Part shown: positions 16,159-25,266 of the stretch, piece after piece
How the letters are laid out: each line of letters opens with the position of its first letter
How positions within the stretch are numbered: the first letter of the stretch is position 1
Assembly: GCA_009379995.1 (NCBI GenBank)
Contig: WHSR01000046.1
Span: forward strand, 1 to 40,915
Direction of reading: 5' to 3'
DNA from: Streptosporangiales bacterium
GTDB lineage: Bacteria > Actinomycetota > Actinomycetes > Streptosporangiales > WHSR01
DNA length: 40,915 nt
The notes under the pieces: model-generated
What the model saw: only the letters and a program-made list of their open reading frames with translations
Told to the model about the DNA's origin: nothing
The model's database searches: none
Translations under genes and position numbers: made by a program

Positions 16159-17338
16159 GCCGGGCAAATCCGACCTCCCACTCGCCGGGGTCACCGTCGT
16201 CGACCTGACCGTGAACATCGCTGGGCCCTTCGCCTCGCTGATCCTGCACGACCTCGGCGCACGGGTCCTCAAGGTCGAGCCGCCGCACGGCGACGACGCA
16301 CGCCACTGGCCTCCGTTCGTGGAGGACGCCGGTACCGCCTTCGTCGCGTTCAACCGGGGCAAGGAGTCGGTGGCCGTCGACGCCAAGCGACCCGAGGGCC
16401 GCGACGTCGTCCTCCGGCTGGTCGAACGGGCCGATGTGTTCCTGGAGAGCCTGCGCCCGGGCAAGGCAGCGGCCCTGGGGCTGGCCTGGGAGGATCTCGG
16501 GCGGGTCAACCCCCACCTCGTGTACTGCAGCGTGAACGCGTTCGGCGACGTCGGCCCGCTCGCCGGCGTGGCCGGCTTCGACGCCATCGTCCAGGCCCAT
16601 TCCGGGATCATGGACCTCACCGGCTACCCGGACGGCGACCCGTGCCGCGTCGGAACGGCGATGCTCGACGTCGGCACGGGCATGTGGGCGGCGATCGCGG
16701 TGCTCGCCGCGCTGCTCGAACCGGACAGCTCACGCCGCGGCGGGCGGGTGCAGGCGACGCTGCTCGGCACGGCCGTTGGCTATCTCATGCACCATCTCGT
16801 CGCCGCCAGGCTGACCGGCGCGGCACCGCGCCGGCTCGGCACCGCCCAGCACAACTTCGCGCCGTACCAGGCGATTCACGCGAAGGACGGAATGGTCATG
16901 GTCGGCGTGAACAGCGACCGGATGTGGCAGAGATTCTGCGCGGCCGTCGGCAGCACGTCGCTCGCCGACGATCCCCGGTTCGCGAGCAACGTCGGCAGGC
17001 TGCGGGCTCGGGACGAGCTCATCGCCGCGATCGAGGCGGTCACGACCCGCATCACCGCCGTCGAACTGGTCGAGCGGCTGTCGGCGGTCGGCGTACCGGC
17101 CTCCGTCGTGCGGCCGGTGACCGCCCTGGTCGACGATCCGCAGGTCGACGCGCTCGGCCTGTGGGCGGATGCCGGTGACGGGCCGACAGTCCCGCGTATC
17201 CCGGTGGACGCGGCCGCCTCGTCGGTCGGCGCCGTGCCCCGGATCGGCGAGCACACGGGCGAGGCGCTCACCGCGGCCGGCATGAGCGCGGCGGAGATCG
17301 CGCGGCTGGCCGCGGACGGGGTACTCGCTACCGGCTGA
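16145..17338 (+). CDS. CaiB/BaiF family (class III) CoA transferase
   Basis: 397 residues from GTG 16145; ATG 16151 is an equally possible start, both overlapping the large-subunit stop. Family features include 'VVDLTVNIAGPFASLILHDL', 'GARVLKVEPPHGDDAR', 'FNRGKESVAVDAKRPEGRDV' and catalytic Asp175 in 'TAMLDVGTGMW'. Class III enzymes move CoA between carboxylic acids. Coupling to the molybdenum hydroxylase suggests that the hydroxylated product, or its precursor acid, is activated as a CoA ester before going to the CitE-like and hydratase enzymes. The exact acids are unknown. Confidence 0.92.
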   Translation: MTMSEPGKSDLPLAGVTVVDLTVNIAGPFASLILHDLGARVLKVEPPHGDDARHWPPFVEDAGTAFVAFNRGKESVAVDAKRPEGRDVVLRLVERADVFLESLRPGKAAALGLAWEDLGRVNPHLVYCSVNAFGDVGPLAGVAGFDAIVQAHSGIMDLTGYPDGDPCRVGTAMLDVGTGMWAAIAVLAALLEPDSSRRGGRVQATLLGTAVGYLMHHLVAARLTGAAPRRLGTAQHNFAPYQAIHAKDGMVMVGVNSDRMWQRFCAAVGSTSLADDPRFASNVGRLRARDELIAAIEAVTTRITAVELVERLSAVGVPASVVRPVTALVDDPQVDALGLWADAGDGPTVPRIPVDAAASSVGAVPRIGEHTGEALTAAGMSAAEIARLAADGVLATG

Positions 17339-17349
17339 GCCGGCGAGGG

Positions 17350-17754
17350 TCACCTGGGTGAGCTCTCGTCGGCGAGCTTCAGCGCGAGGAACTCCGTGAC
17401 GTTGGTCAACCCCAGGACCGTGCGTACGAAGGCCGGCATCCCGGTTCTCTTCTCGTCCACGTACAGCCTCGGTTCGACGAGGTGCACGAGGTGCCTGCGG
17501 GTCTCGAGATCGCAGCCGCCGGCGGCGAGCACGTTCTTCACCCAGTCGGTCTGCGAGCCGTACGTCATCGCCATCACGTATCCGTCCCCGCGCCGGAACA
17601 CGTTGACCGGGGTCCGATAATCGCGACCGGATTTCCGGCCACGGTGGTGGACGACGCCGAAGCCCGGCATCCACGGGGCTATCCGGCCCAGGGTACGGTT
17701 CGTGACCACCCGGTTGAACCTGGCCAGTCCTTTCGACATCGGCATCTCAAACAA
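17350..17754 (-). CDS. Deazaflavin (F420)-dependent nitroreductase family protein
   Basis: 134 residues, the size of the DDN/DUF385 family of split-beta-barrel F420-binding proteins common in actinobacteria. Typical features are 'MPGFGVVHHRGRKSGRDYRT' followed by 'PVNVFRRGDGYVMAMTYGSQ' and 'WVKNVLAAG', which together match the F420-binding core. Such enzymes reduce quinones or nitroaromatics. It is convergent with the CoA transferase gene (11-nt gap) and lies just downstream of the frameshifted gene at 17770 on the same strand, with a 15-nt gap, so they probably share a transcript. Confidence 0.88.
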   Translation of the reverse strand: MFEMPMSKGLARFNRVVTNRTLGRIAPWMPGFGVVHHRGRKSGRDYRTPVNVFRRGDGYVMAMTYGSQTDWVKNVLAAGGCDLETRRHLVHLVEPRLYVDEKRTGMPAFVRTVLGLTNVTEFLALKLADESSPR

Positions 17755-17769
17755 CCTCCACGCTCGTCG

Positions 17770-18212
17770 TCAGGCGGGGATCCCGCGGAGTTCGAGCGCC
17801 TTCTCGACGATGCGGAGGCCGGCGAGGCCGGGCATTTTCGAGATGTGCTCGTCTCTCTTCCGCGCCGCCCTGCGCCCTTCCGGCCCGCTCATCAGGTGCC
17901 GAAGGACGTGCCGCACCTCGGACTCGGCCATTGCCCCCGATCCGACAGGTCCCCAGAATTTCTGCAGGGCATAGCGGGCCAGCTTCTGCACCTTCGTGCT
18001 CCGCGCCAGCCGTTGCCTGGCCTGCGTCGCGTAAAAGGCGACGTGCCTGGCCTCCGCGACTGCTCCCGGTGCATTCCGAGCACGGCGGACAATGCCTCGC
18101 CGTGCCAGAACTCCTCCATGTTCCACGGGTGGGTGCGGAATTCCTCCAACGCCAGGTCGTCCCACGCGACACCTTTGGACGCGCGGGTGTAGGTGCCGAT
18201 ATCGAACGCCAT
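17770..18212 (-). pseudogene. Frameshifted gene, possibly ferritin-like diiron protein
   Basis: ATG 18212 opens a frame beginning 'MAFDIGTYTRASKGVAWDDL' and continuing to 'ALSAVLGMHRE'. The natural continuation 'VAEARHVAFYATQARQRLA' to '...ELRGIPA' is in another frame ending at 17770. A single missing base close to 18061 restores one continuous protein of about 147 residues. The EARHVAFY motif resembles the second metal-binding helix of ferritin-like diiron proteins, and the rest is helical; this family guess is weak. Upstream of the start there is a GGGAGGG ribosome-binding site, so the gene was recently functional, unless the shift is a sequencing error. Confidence 0.6.
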
Positions 18213-18298
18213 CTGCCCTCCCACCCTTCTGGGGTGTCGGCACGACGGTAGGCGGCACACGACGACCGCCGAATCCGTCAAACGACCGGTCCCGCCGG

Positions 18299-21064
18299 CT
18301 ACCCGTCGAGGGACAGGTGGGCGAGCTCGGCGCGGGAGCTAATGCCGAGCTTGGGAAACGCCTTGTAGAGGTGGTAGCCGACGGTGCGGGGACTGAGGAA
18401 GAGCTGCGCGGCGATCTCCCGGTTGCTGGCGCCGGTGCTGGCCAGCCGCACGACCTGGAGCTCCTGCGGGGTCAAGGTCGCCACGGTCGACGGCGTCGCC
18501 GTACGGAGGCTTCGGCCGGTGGCGCGGAGCTCGGCGTTCGCCCGGCGCGCCCACGGTACCGCGCCGAGCTGCTCGAAGACCTCCGCGGCCGAGTGCAGCG
18601 GCATTCGCGCGTCGGCGCGGCGGCGCACCCGGCGGAGCCATTCACCGTACAGCAGCTCGGTGCGGGCACGGTCGTACGGGCGCGGGTGTCCCGAACCGTC
18701 GACGTCGTCGTGCAGGCGCAGCGCCGCGAGGAACTGCTCCTCGGCATTCTCGTCGGCCGCCAGCAGCGCCCGACACCGGGCGACGGCGGCCTTCGGCCAC
18801 GGCCGGTCGACGTCGACCGCCCAGGCCTCGAACCGCACCAGGTACGGCCGGACCTCGTCGCCGGCCCCGACCCTGGTCGCCGCCTCCACCAGGTCCGGCG
18901 TCTGCATGATCCTGACGAGCGGGTGTCCGCCGGTCTCCGGGGAGCGTGGCAGCAGGTGCTCCAGCGCCTGCTCGGGGCGGCCCAACCCCAGGTCGAGCAG
19001 GCCGAGCGCCCAGTACGCGAGCGCCGCCGACGGCGCGATGCGCTGGGTTTCGGCGTGCCGCAGGCCACGTGCGGCCAGCTCGCGACAGGACTCCTCGTTC
19101 CCGGCCACCGCGTCGAGCCAGGCCAGCACGCATCGGAAGTGGCAGACACGGTTGTCCTGCCCGAGTGTGCCGGCCAACGCCAGCCCCTCGCTCGCGTTGG
19201 CCCTGGCGAAGCGGTGCTGGCCGGTCATGATCTCCACGGAGGCCAGGATCTGCAGGGCCAGCGGAAGCCAGCCGATCTGCCCGCTCGTCCGGCAGACGGC
19301 GACCGCCGACTCGGCCACCTCGATCGCGTCCGCATCGTCGCCCAGCACGGTGGCCGCCAACGAGGTGAGGATCGTCCCGAGCGGATGGGAATCCGTCGAG
19401 AGCAGAGTCCGCGCGTCGACCCCCTGTCGCATCTGGGTGACCGCATGGTCGCGGTCGGATCCGTCCCGGCCGAAGATCACGACCAGCCCGAGCACCGTAC
19501 GGACCAGCGGCCGCAGCCGGCTGTCCTCGGGCAGCCGGATCGCCTCGAGTGCCGCGGCGGCCTCCCCGGCGCGGGCCAGATCGTTGGAGAACCATCCGTT
19601 CTTGATAGCGTCCACCAGCATCGAGGCCGCCAGCTCGGGGTGATCGGCGGAGATGGGTGCCGCGCCGCCCAGCAGCAGACCGTGCGTGGTGGCGGGAGAA
19701 CCGCTTTCGAAGGCGATGGTGGCCCGTAGCAGCCGGATCCTGGCCTGCATGGCGGAATCGGTTTCGATCTTTTCGGCCTGGCCGGCCAGCGTCTCGGCGC
19801 GTCCCGGGTGCCCGGCGGCGTTGGCGGCCTCGGCCGCGGCGATCAACCGCAGGGCGCGGTCGGTTGTAGAGACGGACAGCCATGCCGCCCGCTCGAGCGC
19901 GGTCGCGGCGGCGGCCGGGCCACCCCGGTGCCGGGCCCGCTGGCTGCTGCGTTCCAGTTCGGCCGCGACGCTCTCGTCCGGCCCGGTCGTCGCCGCCGCC
20001 AGGTGCCACGCCCTGCGGTCAGCGTCGGTCTCCGGATCCAGCGCCCTGGCCAGCGCCCGGTGTACGGCCAGCCGCCGGGTGAACGGAGCGCTGCGGTAGA
20101 CGGCCGCCCGCATCAGCGGATGGCGGAACACCACACGCCCGCCGCCAGGGGCGTCGTCGATGCCGACCAGCCCGACGGCCTCGGCGGCGTCGAACGCATC
20201 CGCCCCGACGCCGAGTTCGGCGGCGGCCCGCAGCACCAGGCTGAGCTCGCCGTGGTCCTCGGCCGCAGCCGCCAACAACGCGGTCCCCGTGGTCTCGGGC
20301 AGGCCGCGTACCTGCTCGAGGTACGTCCGCTGCAGGTGATCGGGCAGCGGCAGCGGTCCGAGCAGCGGCGCTTGGCCGGCGCGCTGCTCCTCGGTCAGCG
20401 CCCCTGGCAGGTCGCTCAGCGCGAGCGGGTTGCCGCCGGTCTCGGCGACGATCCGTTCCCGGATCTCCACGGACAGCTCCGGGTAGCGCTCGGCCAGCAG
20501 GGCCGTCGCGGCCTGCTCACCGAGGCCCCGAAGCCGTAGCTCCGGTAGCCCCGGGAACGGGTCGGCCGCGCCCTCCCGCACGGCGAACAGCAGAAGGATC
20601 CGTTCGGCGACGAGGCGATGGGCGACGAACCGCAGGGTGTCGGCAGTCGGTTGGTCCAGCCATTGGGCGTCGTCGACCAGGCAGAGCACCGGGCGCTCGT
20701 CGGCGGCCTCGGACAACACGGTCAGCACGCCGAGTGCCACCAACAGCCGGTCGACGGATCCCGTCGGCGCCAAGCCGAAGGCGCCACGGAGCGCGCCGGC
20801 CTGCGGATCGGGCAGCCCTTCCAGCCGGCCGGACAGCGGACGGAGCAGCTGATGCAGGGCGGCGAACGGCAGCTCCGCGTCGCCCTGCACACCGTGGCTG
20901 CGAAGCACGCGCATCCCCTCGGCGGACGCACCGGCGTACTCGAGCAACGCCGACTTGCCCACACCCACCTCGCCGCGGAGCACGAGAACGCCGCTGTGCC
21001 CGGCCCGAGCCTCGGCGATCATCCGCTCGACCAGCCGGCGCTCGTCGTCGCGCCCGAACAGCAT
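18299..21064 (-). CDS. LAL-type LuxR regulator with AAA ATPase domain
   Basis: 921 residues from ATG 21064, the usual LAL size; the frame stays open farther upstream but there it is antisense to the SDR gene. An N-terminal STAND-like ATPase domain shows Walker A GEVGVGKS at 31-38 and Walker B 'VLCLVDDAQWLD' around 126-136. A long TPR-like helical region follows. The C-terminal LuxR helix-turn-helix over the last ~60 residues reads 'LTPQELQVVRLASTGASNRE' then 'SPRTVGYHLYKAFPKLG'. LALs are large pathway activators. It is divergent from an SDR and flavin monooxygenase unit, its likely target, and upstream on the same strand of the frameshifted gene at 17770. Confidence 0.93.
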   Translation of the reverse strand: MLFGRDDERRLVERMIAEARAGHSGVLVLRGEVGVGKSALLEYAGASAEGMRVLRSHGVQGDAELPFAALHQLLRPLSGRLEGLPDPQAGALRGAFGLAPTGSVDRLLVALGVLTVLSEAADERPVLCLVDDAQWLDQPTADTLRFVAHRLVAERILLLFAVREGAADPFPGLPELRLRGLGEQAATALLAERYPELSVEIRERIVAETGGNPLALSDLPGALTEEQRAGQAPLLGPLPLPDHLQRTYLEQVRGLPETTGTALLAAAAEDHGELSLVLRAAAELGVGADAFDAAEAVGLVGIDDAPGGGRVVFRHPLMRAAVYRSAPFTRRLAVHRALARALDPETDADRRAWHLAAATTGPDESVAAELERSSQRARHRGGPAAAATALERAAWLSVSTTDRALRLIAAAEAANAAGHPGRAETLAGQAEKIETDSAMQARIRLLRATIAFESGSPATTHGLLLGGAAPISADHPELAASMLVDAIKNGWFSNDLARAGEAAAALEAIRLPEDSRLRPLVRTVLGLVVIFGRDGSDRDHAVTQMRQGVDARTLLSTDSHPLGTILTSLAATVLGDDADAIEVAESAVAVCRTSGQIGWLPLALQILASVEIMTGQHRFARANASEGLALAGTLGQDNRVCHFRCVLAWLDAVAGNEESCRELAARGLRHAETQRIAPSAALAYWALGLLDLGLGRPEQALEHLLPRSPETGGHPLVRIMQTPDLVEAATRVGAGDEVRPYLVRFEAWAVDVDRPWPKAAVARCRALLAADENAEEQFLAALRLHDDVDGSGHPRPYDRARTELLYGEWLRRVRRRADARMPLHSAAEVFEQLGAVPWARRANAELRATGRSLRTATPSTVATLTPQELQVVRLASTGASNREIAAQLFLSPRTVGYHLYKAFPKLGISSRAELAHLSLDG

Positions 21065-21173
21065 GCTCGAACGGTATCGCGCGAGCCTCCCAGGCCGGTC
21101 ACATGACGGATTCGCGGAACCGATCACCGGCCCTAGCGTCGGCTCCGAGGCGAGTGCCGTGGAGGTGATGATC

Positions 21174-22100
21174 ATGGTCGGACCTACCGGAAACGCCGGA
21201 AACGCCGGACCCACCGATCGTGGCACCGTGCTGGTCACCGGCACGTCGTCGGGTATCGGCAGGGCCACGGTTGTCGCGCTGGCGGGGGCCGGATTCACGG
21301 TGTTCGCGGGAGTGCGCAACGAGGGCGACGCCGACGAGGTACGGGCGCTCGTACCCGGACGGATCAGGCCGATCCGGATCGACGTCACCGATCCCTTCCT
21401 GATCGCCGAGGCGGCGGCGGCGATCACCGCGGAGGTCGGCGCGGCGGGACTGGCCGGGCTGGTCAACAACGCCGGCACCGGCACGCCCTGCCCGATGGAG
21501 CTGCTTCCGCTCGACGAGATGCGCCAAGAGCTGGAGGTCAACCTCGTCGGCCCGCTCGCCGTCACCCAGGCCTTCCTCCCGCTGCTGCGCCGGGCCGGTG
21601 GACGCCTGGTCAACGTGGGCTCGGAGGGCGGACGGATCACGCTGCCGTACATCGCGCCGATCACGGTTCCCAAACACGGGCTGGTCTCGCTGACCAACGC
21701 GTTGCGTATGGAGCTTCGGCCGTGGGGAATCCACGTCGTGCTGATCGAGCCCGGAGCGACGGCGACCCGCGCGCCCGCGAAGATGGTCGGCAACGCGCGC
21801 CAACTGGTGCAGCGTCTCTTCGACGACGGCCGGCGCCTGTACGGATCGTCGTTCGCCACGGTCATCGAGGGGATCGCCGCCCGCAGCGACGCTGGCAGCC
21901 CTCCGGAGACGATCGCCGGCGTGATCCTGCGGGCGTTGACGGTACGCCGGCCGGCCACGCGCTACCCCGCCGGAGGGCACGCCAAGCTGCTCATCCGGCT
22001 GTCACGGCTGCTGCCCGACCGCTGGCTGGATCGGATGTTCTTCCGGATGCTCGGCCTGGAATGGCGGTTCGGCGGCCGGCTGCCGAGGAGCGAACGATGA
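21174..22100 (+). CDS. SDR family protein lacking the catalytic tyrosine
   Basis: 308 residues from ATG 21174 with GGAGGTG upstream; ATG 21168 is too near that site. The NAD(P)-binding fold is clear: TGTSSGIG at 23-30, 'LVNNAGTG' at 97-103, Ser150 in 'NVGSEGG'. At the expected spacing (Ser+13, Lys-4) the catalytic Tyr is replaced by Ile163 (codon ATC 21660-21662), with Lys167 kept: the usual YxxSK reads ITVPK. The fold resembles retinol-dehydrogenase-like SDRs. Loss of Tyr suggests a non-catalytic or altered role. Its TGA overlaps the monooxygenase ATG (ATGA), so the two were one operon. Confidence 0.88.
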   Translation: MVGPTGNAGNAGPTDRGTVLVTGTSSGIGRATVVALAGAGFTVFAGVRNEGDADEVRALVPGRIRPIRIDVTDPFLIAEAAAAITAEVGAAGLAGLVNNAGTGTPCPMELLPLDEMRQELEVNLVGPLAVTQAFLPLLRRAGGRLVNVGSEGGRITLPYIAPITVPKHGLVSLTNALRMELRPWGIHVVLIEPGATATRAPAKMVGNARQLVQRLFDDGRRLYGSSFATVIEGIAARSDAGSPPETIAGVILRALTVRRPATRYPAGGHAKLLIRLSRLLPDRWLDRMFFRMLGLEWRFGGRLPRSER

Positions 22101-23540
22101 CAACGATGGCCGAGACCACGGACCTCGCGAAGGCCGAAATCGTCGACGTGCTGGTGGTCGGCGCGGGACCGGTCGGCATGATGGCCGCCGGCGAGCTGGC
22201 ACGCCGCAACGTGTCGGTCCGGGTGGTCGACAAGGCGGCGGAGCGGACCTCGCTGTCCAAGGCGCTCGTGATCCACGCCAGAACGCTGGAGACGATGGAC
22301 CTGGCGGGGCTCGCCGAGGAGTTCGTCCGCCGGGGTTACCCGGTGCCGGGTCTGAATATTGGGCCTTGGCGGCGGTCGGCCGGTCTCGGTGGAGCTGCAG
22401 GGTCTGGACACCCGGTTTCCGTACATGCTGATGCTGCCGCAGCGGCAGACCGAGGAGATCCTCGCGACGCACCTCGACCGGCACGGAGTGGTAATCGAAC
22501 GGGGCGCCGAACTCGTCGGCGTCGAGCAGTTCGACGACCACGTGGCCGCGGCCGTCCTTCGTGACGGCGGCAGGCGGTCGGGATGGCGTTCGAGGGCGAG
22601 GAGGTCGTCTCCATCGGGGACGTCAAGGTAGACACCAAGTTCGTACGCTCCCGCATCACCAACCTGACCTCGCCACGCGGGTTCGTGTCCATCCTTCCGT
22701 TCCTCGGCGACTACGTGCGGATCTTCGCCGTCGACTTCGCCCAGCAGCACCACGCTCGCACCGAGGAGCTGACCCTGGACGAGCTCCAGGAGACCGTCGA
22801 CGCCATCGCACCGTCCAGGATCACCCTGCGCGAGCCCCGCTGGCTGACCCGCTTCGTCGCGCCCAGCCGGCAGGTCGGCACCACGCGCGGCGGCAGGGTG
22901 TTCGTCGCCGGCGACGCCGCGCACGCGCACAGCCCTGCCGGCGGCCAGGGAATGAACACCGGCCTGCAGGACGCGGCCAACCTCGGCTGGAAACTGGCCA
23001 TGGTGCTGCGCGGGCAGGCTTCCGCGGAGCTGCTGGACACCTACGACGCCGAGCGCCGCCCGGTGCACACGAGCCTCCGGCACACCACCGACCTGATGTT
23101 CCGCAGCTTCGTGATCCGCAACCCGCTGCTCAAGCTGGGGCGCAACCTCGCCGCCCGCCTCCTCCTGCCGCGGCCACCCGTCCAACGCAGGGCAGCGGAA
23201 ACCCTGTCCAGCATCGCCGTCAACTATCGCGATGTTGCCGGATCCCGGGCCGAGACCGGTGGGCGGCCGCCACGCGGCGCGATTCGGGCCGGCGACCGCC
23301 TGCCCGACCTCGAGCTGTGGGAGGCCGGCCGGCCCACCGTGCGGATGTACGAACTGCTGCGGGAACCCGGCTACGTACTGTTCGTCTTCGCGGCCGCCGA
23401 CCGGATCGGAGCCGACCGGGACGCCATCTCGACGCTGCTGCGCACGGTGAGCACGACCCACGCCGAGGGCGTCCGACCCTACGTCGTTCCACCGGGTAGG
23501 CTTCGACCCCGCGGCCGTCTCGGCCGCCCTCGGCCGATGA
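22097..23540 (+). pseudogene. FAD-dependent aromatic monooxygenase, multiply broken
   Basis: Three reading frames together rebuild a PheA/TfdB-type hydroxylase. The N-terminal Rossmann segment 'DVLVVGAGPVGMMAAGELAR' runs from ATG 22097. An extra base near 22362 shifts to the frame reading 'RPVSVELQGLDTRFPYMLML'. Near 22570-22580 the frame shifts again and about 20-30 residues, including the expected GADG-type motif, are absent. The third segment has 'GRVFVAGDAAHAHSPAGGQG' and a thioredoxin-like C-terminal domain. Near 23500 a further shift separates it from the natural ending 'GFDPAAVSAALGR', whose stop is at 23538-23540. The product cannot be functional as read. Confidence 0.85.
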
Positions 23541-23606
23541 GTCTTGGCAGCGGCCGCAGTCTCTAAGGGTGTCCTCTGCACGCGGCAACGAGACAAGGAG
23601 ACCCCG

Positions 23607-24011
23607 ATGTCAACGAAGATCTTCGTCAATCTCCCCGTGAAGGACCTCGACAGGTCGAAGGACTTCTACACCGAGCTCGGCTACTCGATCAACCCGCAGT
23701 TCACCGACGAGAACGCCGCATGCGTGGTCATCACCGACGACATCTACGCCATGCTGCTGGTGCAGCCGTTCTTCAAGAACTTCACCAAGAAGGACATCGT
23801 CGACGCCACGAAGAGGGTCGAGGCGATCGTGGCCCTGAGCACCGACAGCAAGCAAGAGGTGGATGAGCTGGTCGGCAAGGCCCTTGCGGCGGGCGGGCAG
23901 CCCGGCGACTTCTCGATGGACGACGACTTCATGTACGGGCGCAGCTTCCAGGACCCCGACGGGCACAACTGGGAGGTCTTCTACATGGACCCTGCGGCGG
24001 TGCAGCAGTAG
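23607..24011 (+). CDS. VOC family (glyoxalase-like) protein
   Basis: 134 residues from ATG 23607, preceded by ACAAGGAG. The sequence starts 'MSTKIFVNLPVKDLDRSKDF' and ends with the VOC pattern 'RSFQDPDGHNWEVFYMD', where the last Glu is the expected metal-ligand position. This subtype (PhnB/DUF-like glyoxalase) is common in actinomycetes without a defined substrate. It lies after the broken monooxygenase and 2 nt before the DUF1801 gene, with which it must be co-transcribed. Confidence 0.9.
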   Translation: MSTKIFVNLPVKDLDRSKDFYTELGYSINPQFTDENAACVVITDDIYAMLLVQPFFKNFTKKDIVDATKRVEAIVALSTDSKQEVDELVGKALAAGGQPGDFSMDDDFMYGRSFQDPDGHNWEVFYMDPAAVQQ

Positions 24012-24013
24012 CG

Positions 24014-24355
24014 ATGGACGACGCCGTGCGGGACTACATCGACGCCATCGCCCCTGAGCACCGGCCCCTGTTCGACCGTCTCCACCGGCTGGTCTTGGAG
24101 GCCCACCCCGACGCCGCGGTGGTGCTGTCGTACCAGATGCCCACCTACAAGGTCGGCCGGCGCCGCCTGTTCGTGGGCGTGTGGAAGCACGGCTTGTCGA
24201 TCTACGGCTGGGCGCAGGGTCGCGATGGCGGCTTCACCGCCCGCCACCCCGAGCTCACGACCGGCAAGGGGACCATCCATCTACGGCCCGACGACGCCGC
24301 CGGCGTCCCCGACGATGAGCTCCGCGACCTGGTGCGCGCCGCTCTCGACGGTTGA
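24014..24355 (+). CDS. DUF1801 domain protein
   Basis: 113 residues, one DUF1801 (YdhG-like) domain. The family pattern is visible: 'VRDYIDAIAPEHRPLFDRLH' helix, then 'VLSYQMPTYKVGRRRLFVGV' and 'HGLSIYGWAQG'. The function of these small proteins is unknown; they resemble the CyaY/frataxin fold. It is coupled to the VOC gene (2-nt gap), an association often seen for DUF1801 genes. The C-terminus ends 'DELRDLVRAALDG'. Confidence 0.85.
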   Translation: MDDAVRDYIDAIAPEHRPLFDRLHRLVLEAHPDAAVVLSYQMPTYKVGRRRLFVGVWKHGLSIYGWAQGRDGGFTARHPELTTGKGTIHLRPDDAAGVPDDELRDLVRAALDG

Positions 24356-24730
24356 TCGGGCCGTTGCCCGTGACAGGGTCGTCGGTGTCAGCCCGGGCGG
24401 CTTCGCCGACACCCGCGTGCTCGAACGAGGGCGCGGTGTTGGCGTGCAGATCTGCCGATGGGCGTGCGTGTGAGTCCTGGTCGTGAGCACCCCAGACGCA
24501 TGGGTGCAGCACCACGCGCGCAAGTCAGACGAGGTCGGGACGACGTCAGGAGTTGGTCTACAGCCGCACTACTGGAGAGGCTCGGCGACAGCGGCACGCT
24601 ACGGGGCGCCGTCAAGGATTGACGGCTCGGTGCGCAGGTTCGGGGCCGGGGCTGGACGAAAACAGATGCGGACAGCTCCGAGCGAGGTCAGCGCCCAGAA
24701 TCAGCCAGTCATGAGCTAGCGTGGTTGCGC
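24356..24730. other. Intergenic region before the TAC-like island
   Basis: This 375-nt region has no convincing gene; short frames on both strands lack coding character. A small hairpin-like GGTGTC...GACACC pair lies at about 24385-24415 just after the DUF1801 gene and could end that transcript. The base composition becomes less GC-rich here than in the flanking operons, consistent with a junction to acquired DNA. Confidence 0.4.
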
Positions 24731-25183
24731 TCAGGGAGTAGTGATCGTCCTTGGGTGGGTCCTGTCGCGCATCAGCATGCCGAGGACGAGCGGATTGAGC
24801 TGCAGCCTTGCGGTGTGCGACTGGAACAATTCCCGGACGTACGGGTAGGCCGCGAAGTAGCCCGTGCTCTGGGAGATCGCCTCTGCCGCCTCCTGATCCG
24901 GTACGAAGCCCTCTGAGACGTCGTACTCGACCAGGAGGGTTGCGGTCAGCTTAGCCACCGAGGCCTGCTCTTCGTCGACGAACTCGACTCTCCACAGGTA
25001 TCTATTGGCGAAGGCGGCGGCGTCGACGAAGTAGCTGGTCTCCGACGATACGTTAGCCGCGACTGCCTCACCGGGCGTGAGGCGGCGAGCACTGAACTCG
25101 ATGACACGAACATTCACGAGCTCGCAGTGCTCGAGCATGGACTGAACGCGAGCCTGAAGGTCTTCGTCTTCCTTGAGAGACAT
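24731..25183 (-). CDS. SecB-like chaperone family protein
   Basis: 150 residues. The C-terminal half carries the SecB family pattern: 'FAAYPYVRELFQSHTARLQL' followed by 'NPLVLGMLM', close to the SecB stretch in which AYPYARE precedes the substrate-binding helix. The first 100 residues contain the expected beta strands ('SSETSYFVDAAAFANRYLWR', 'VAKLTATLLVEYDV'). Monoderm actinobacteria have no classical SecB export pathway; SecB-like proteins there are known from toxin-antitoxin-chaperone loci such as Rv1957 of Mycobacterium tuberculosis. It is the last gene of a three-gene minus-strand set, 83 nt after the HTH gene. The ribosome-binding site is weak. Confidence 0.7.
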   Translation of the reverse strand: MSLKEDEDLQARVQSMLEHCELVNVRVIEFSARRLTPGEAVAANVSSETSYFVDAAAFANRYLWRVEFVDEEQASVAKLTATLLVEYDVSEGFVPDQEAAEAISQSTGYFAAYPYVRELFQSHTARLQLNPLVLGMLMRDRTHPRTITTP

Positions 25184-25266
25184 GGTTCACCATTCGCTTC
25201 GACCGGGGTCCGGGCGTACAACCCAGACCAGAAATGGCAGGCCGGCGGTTAGGTCGACGAGGCAGG

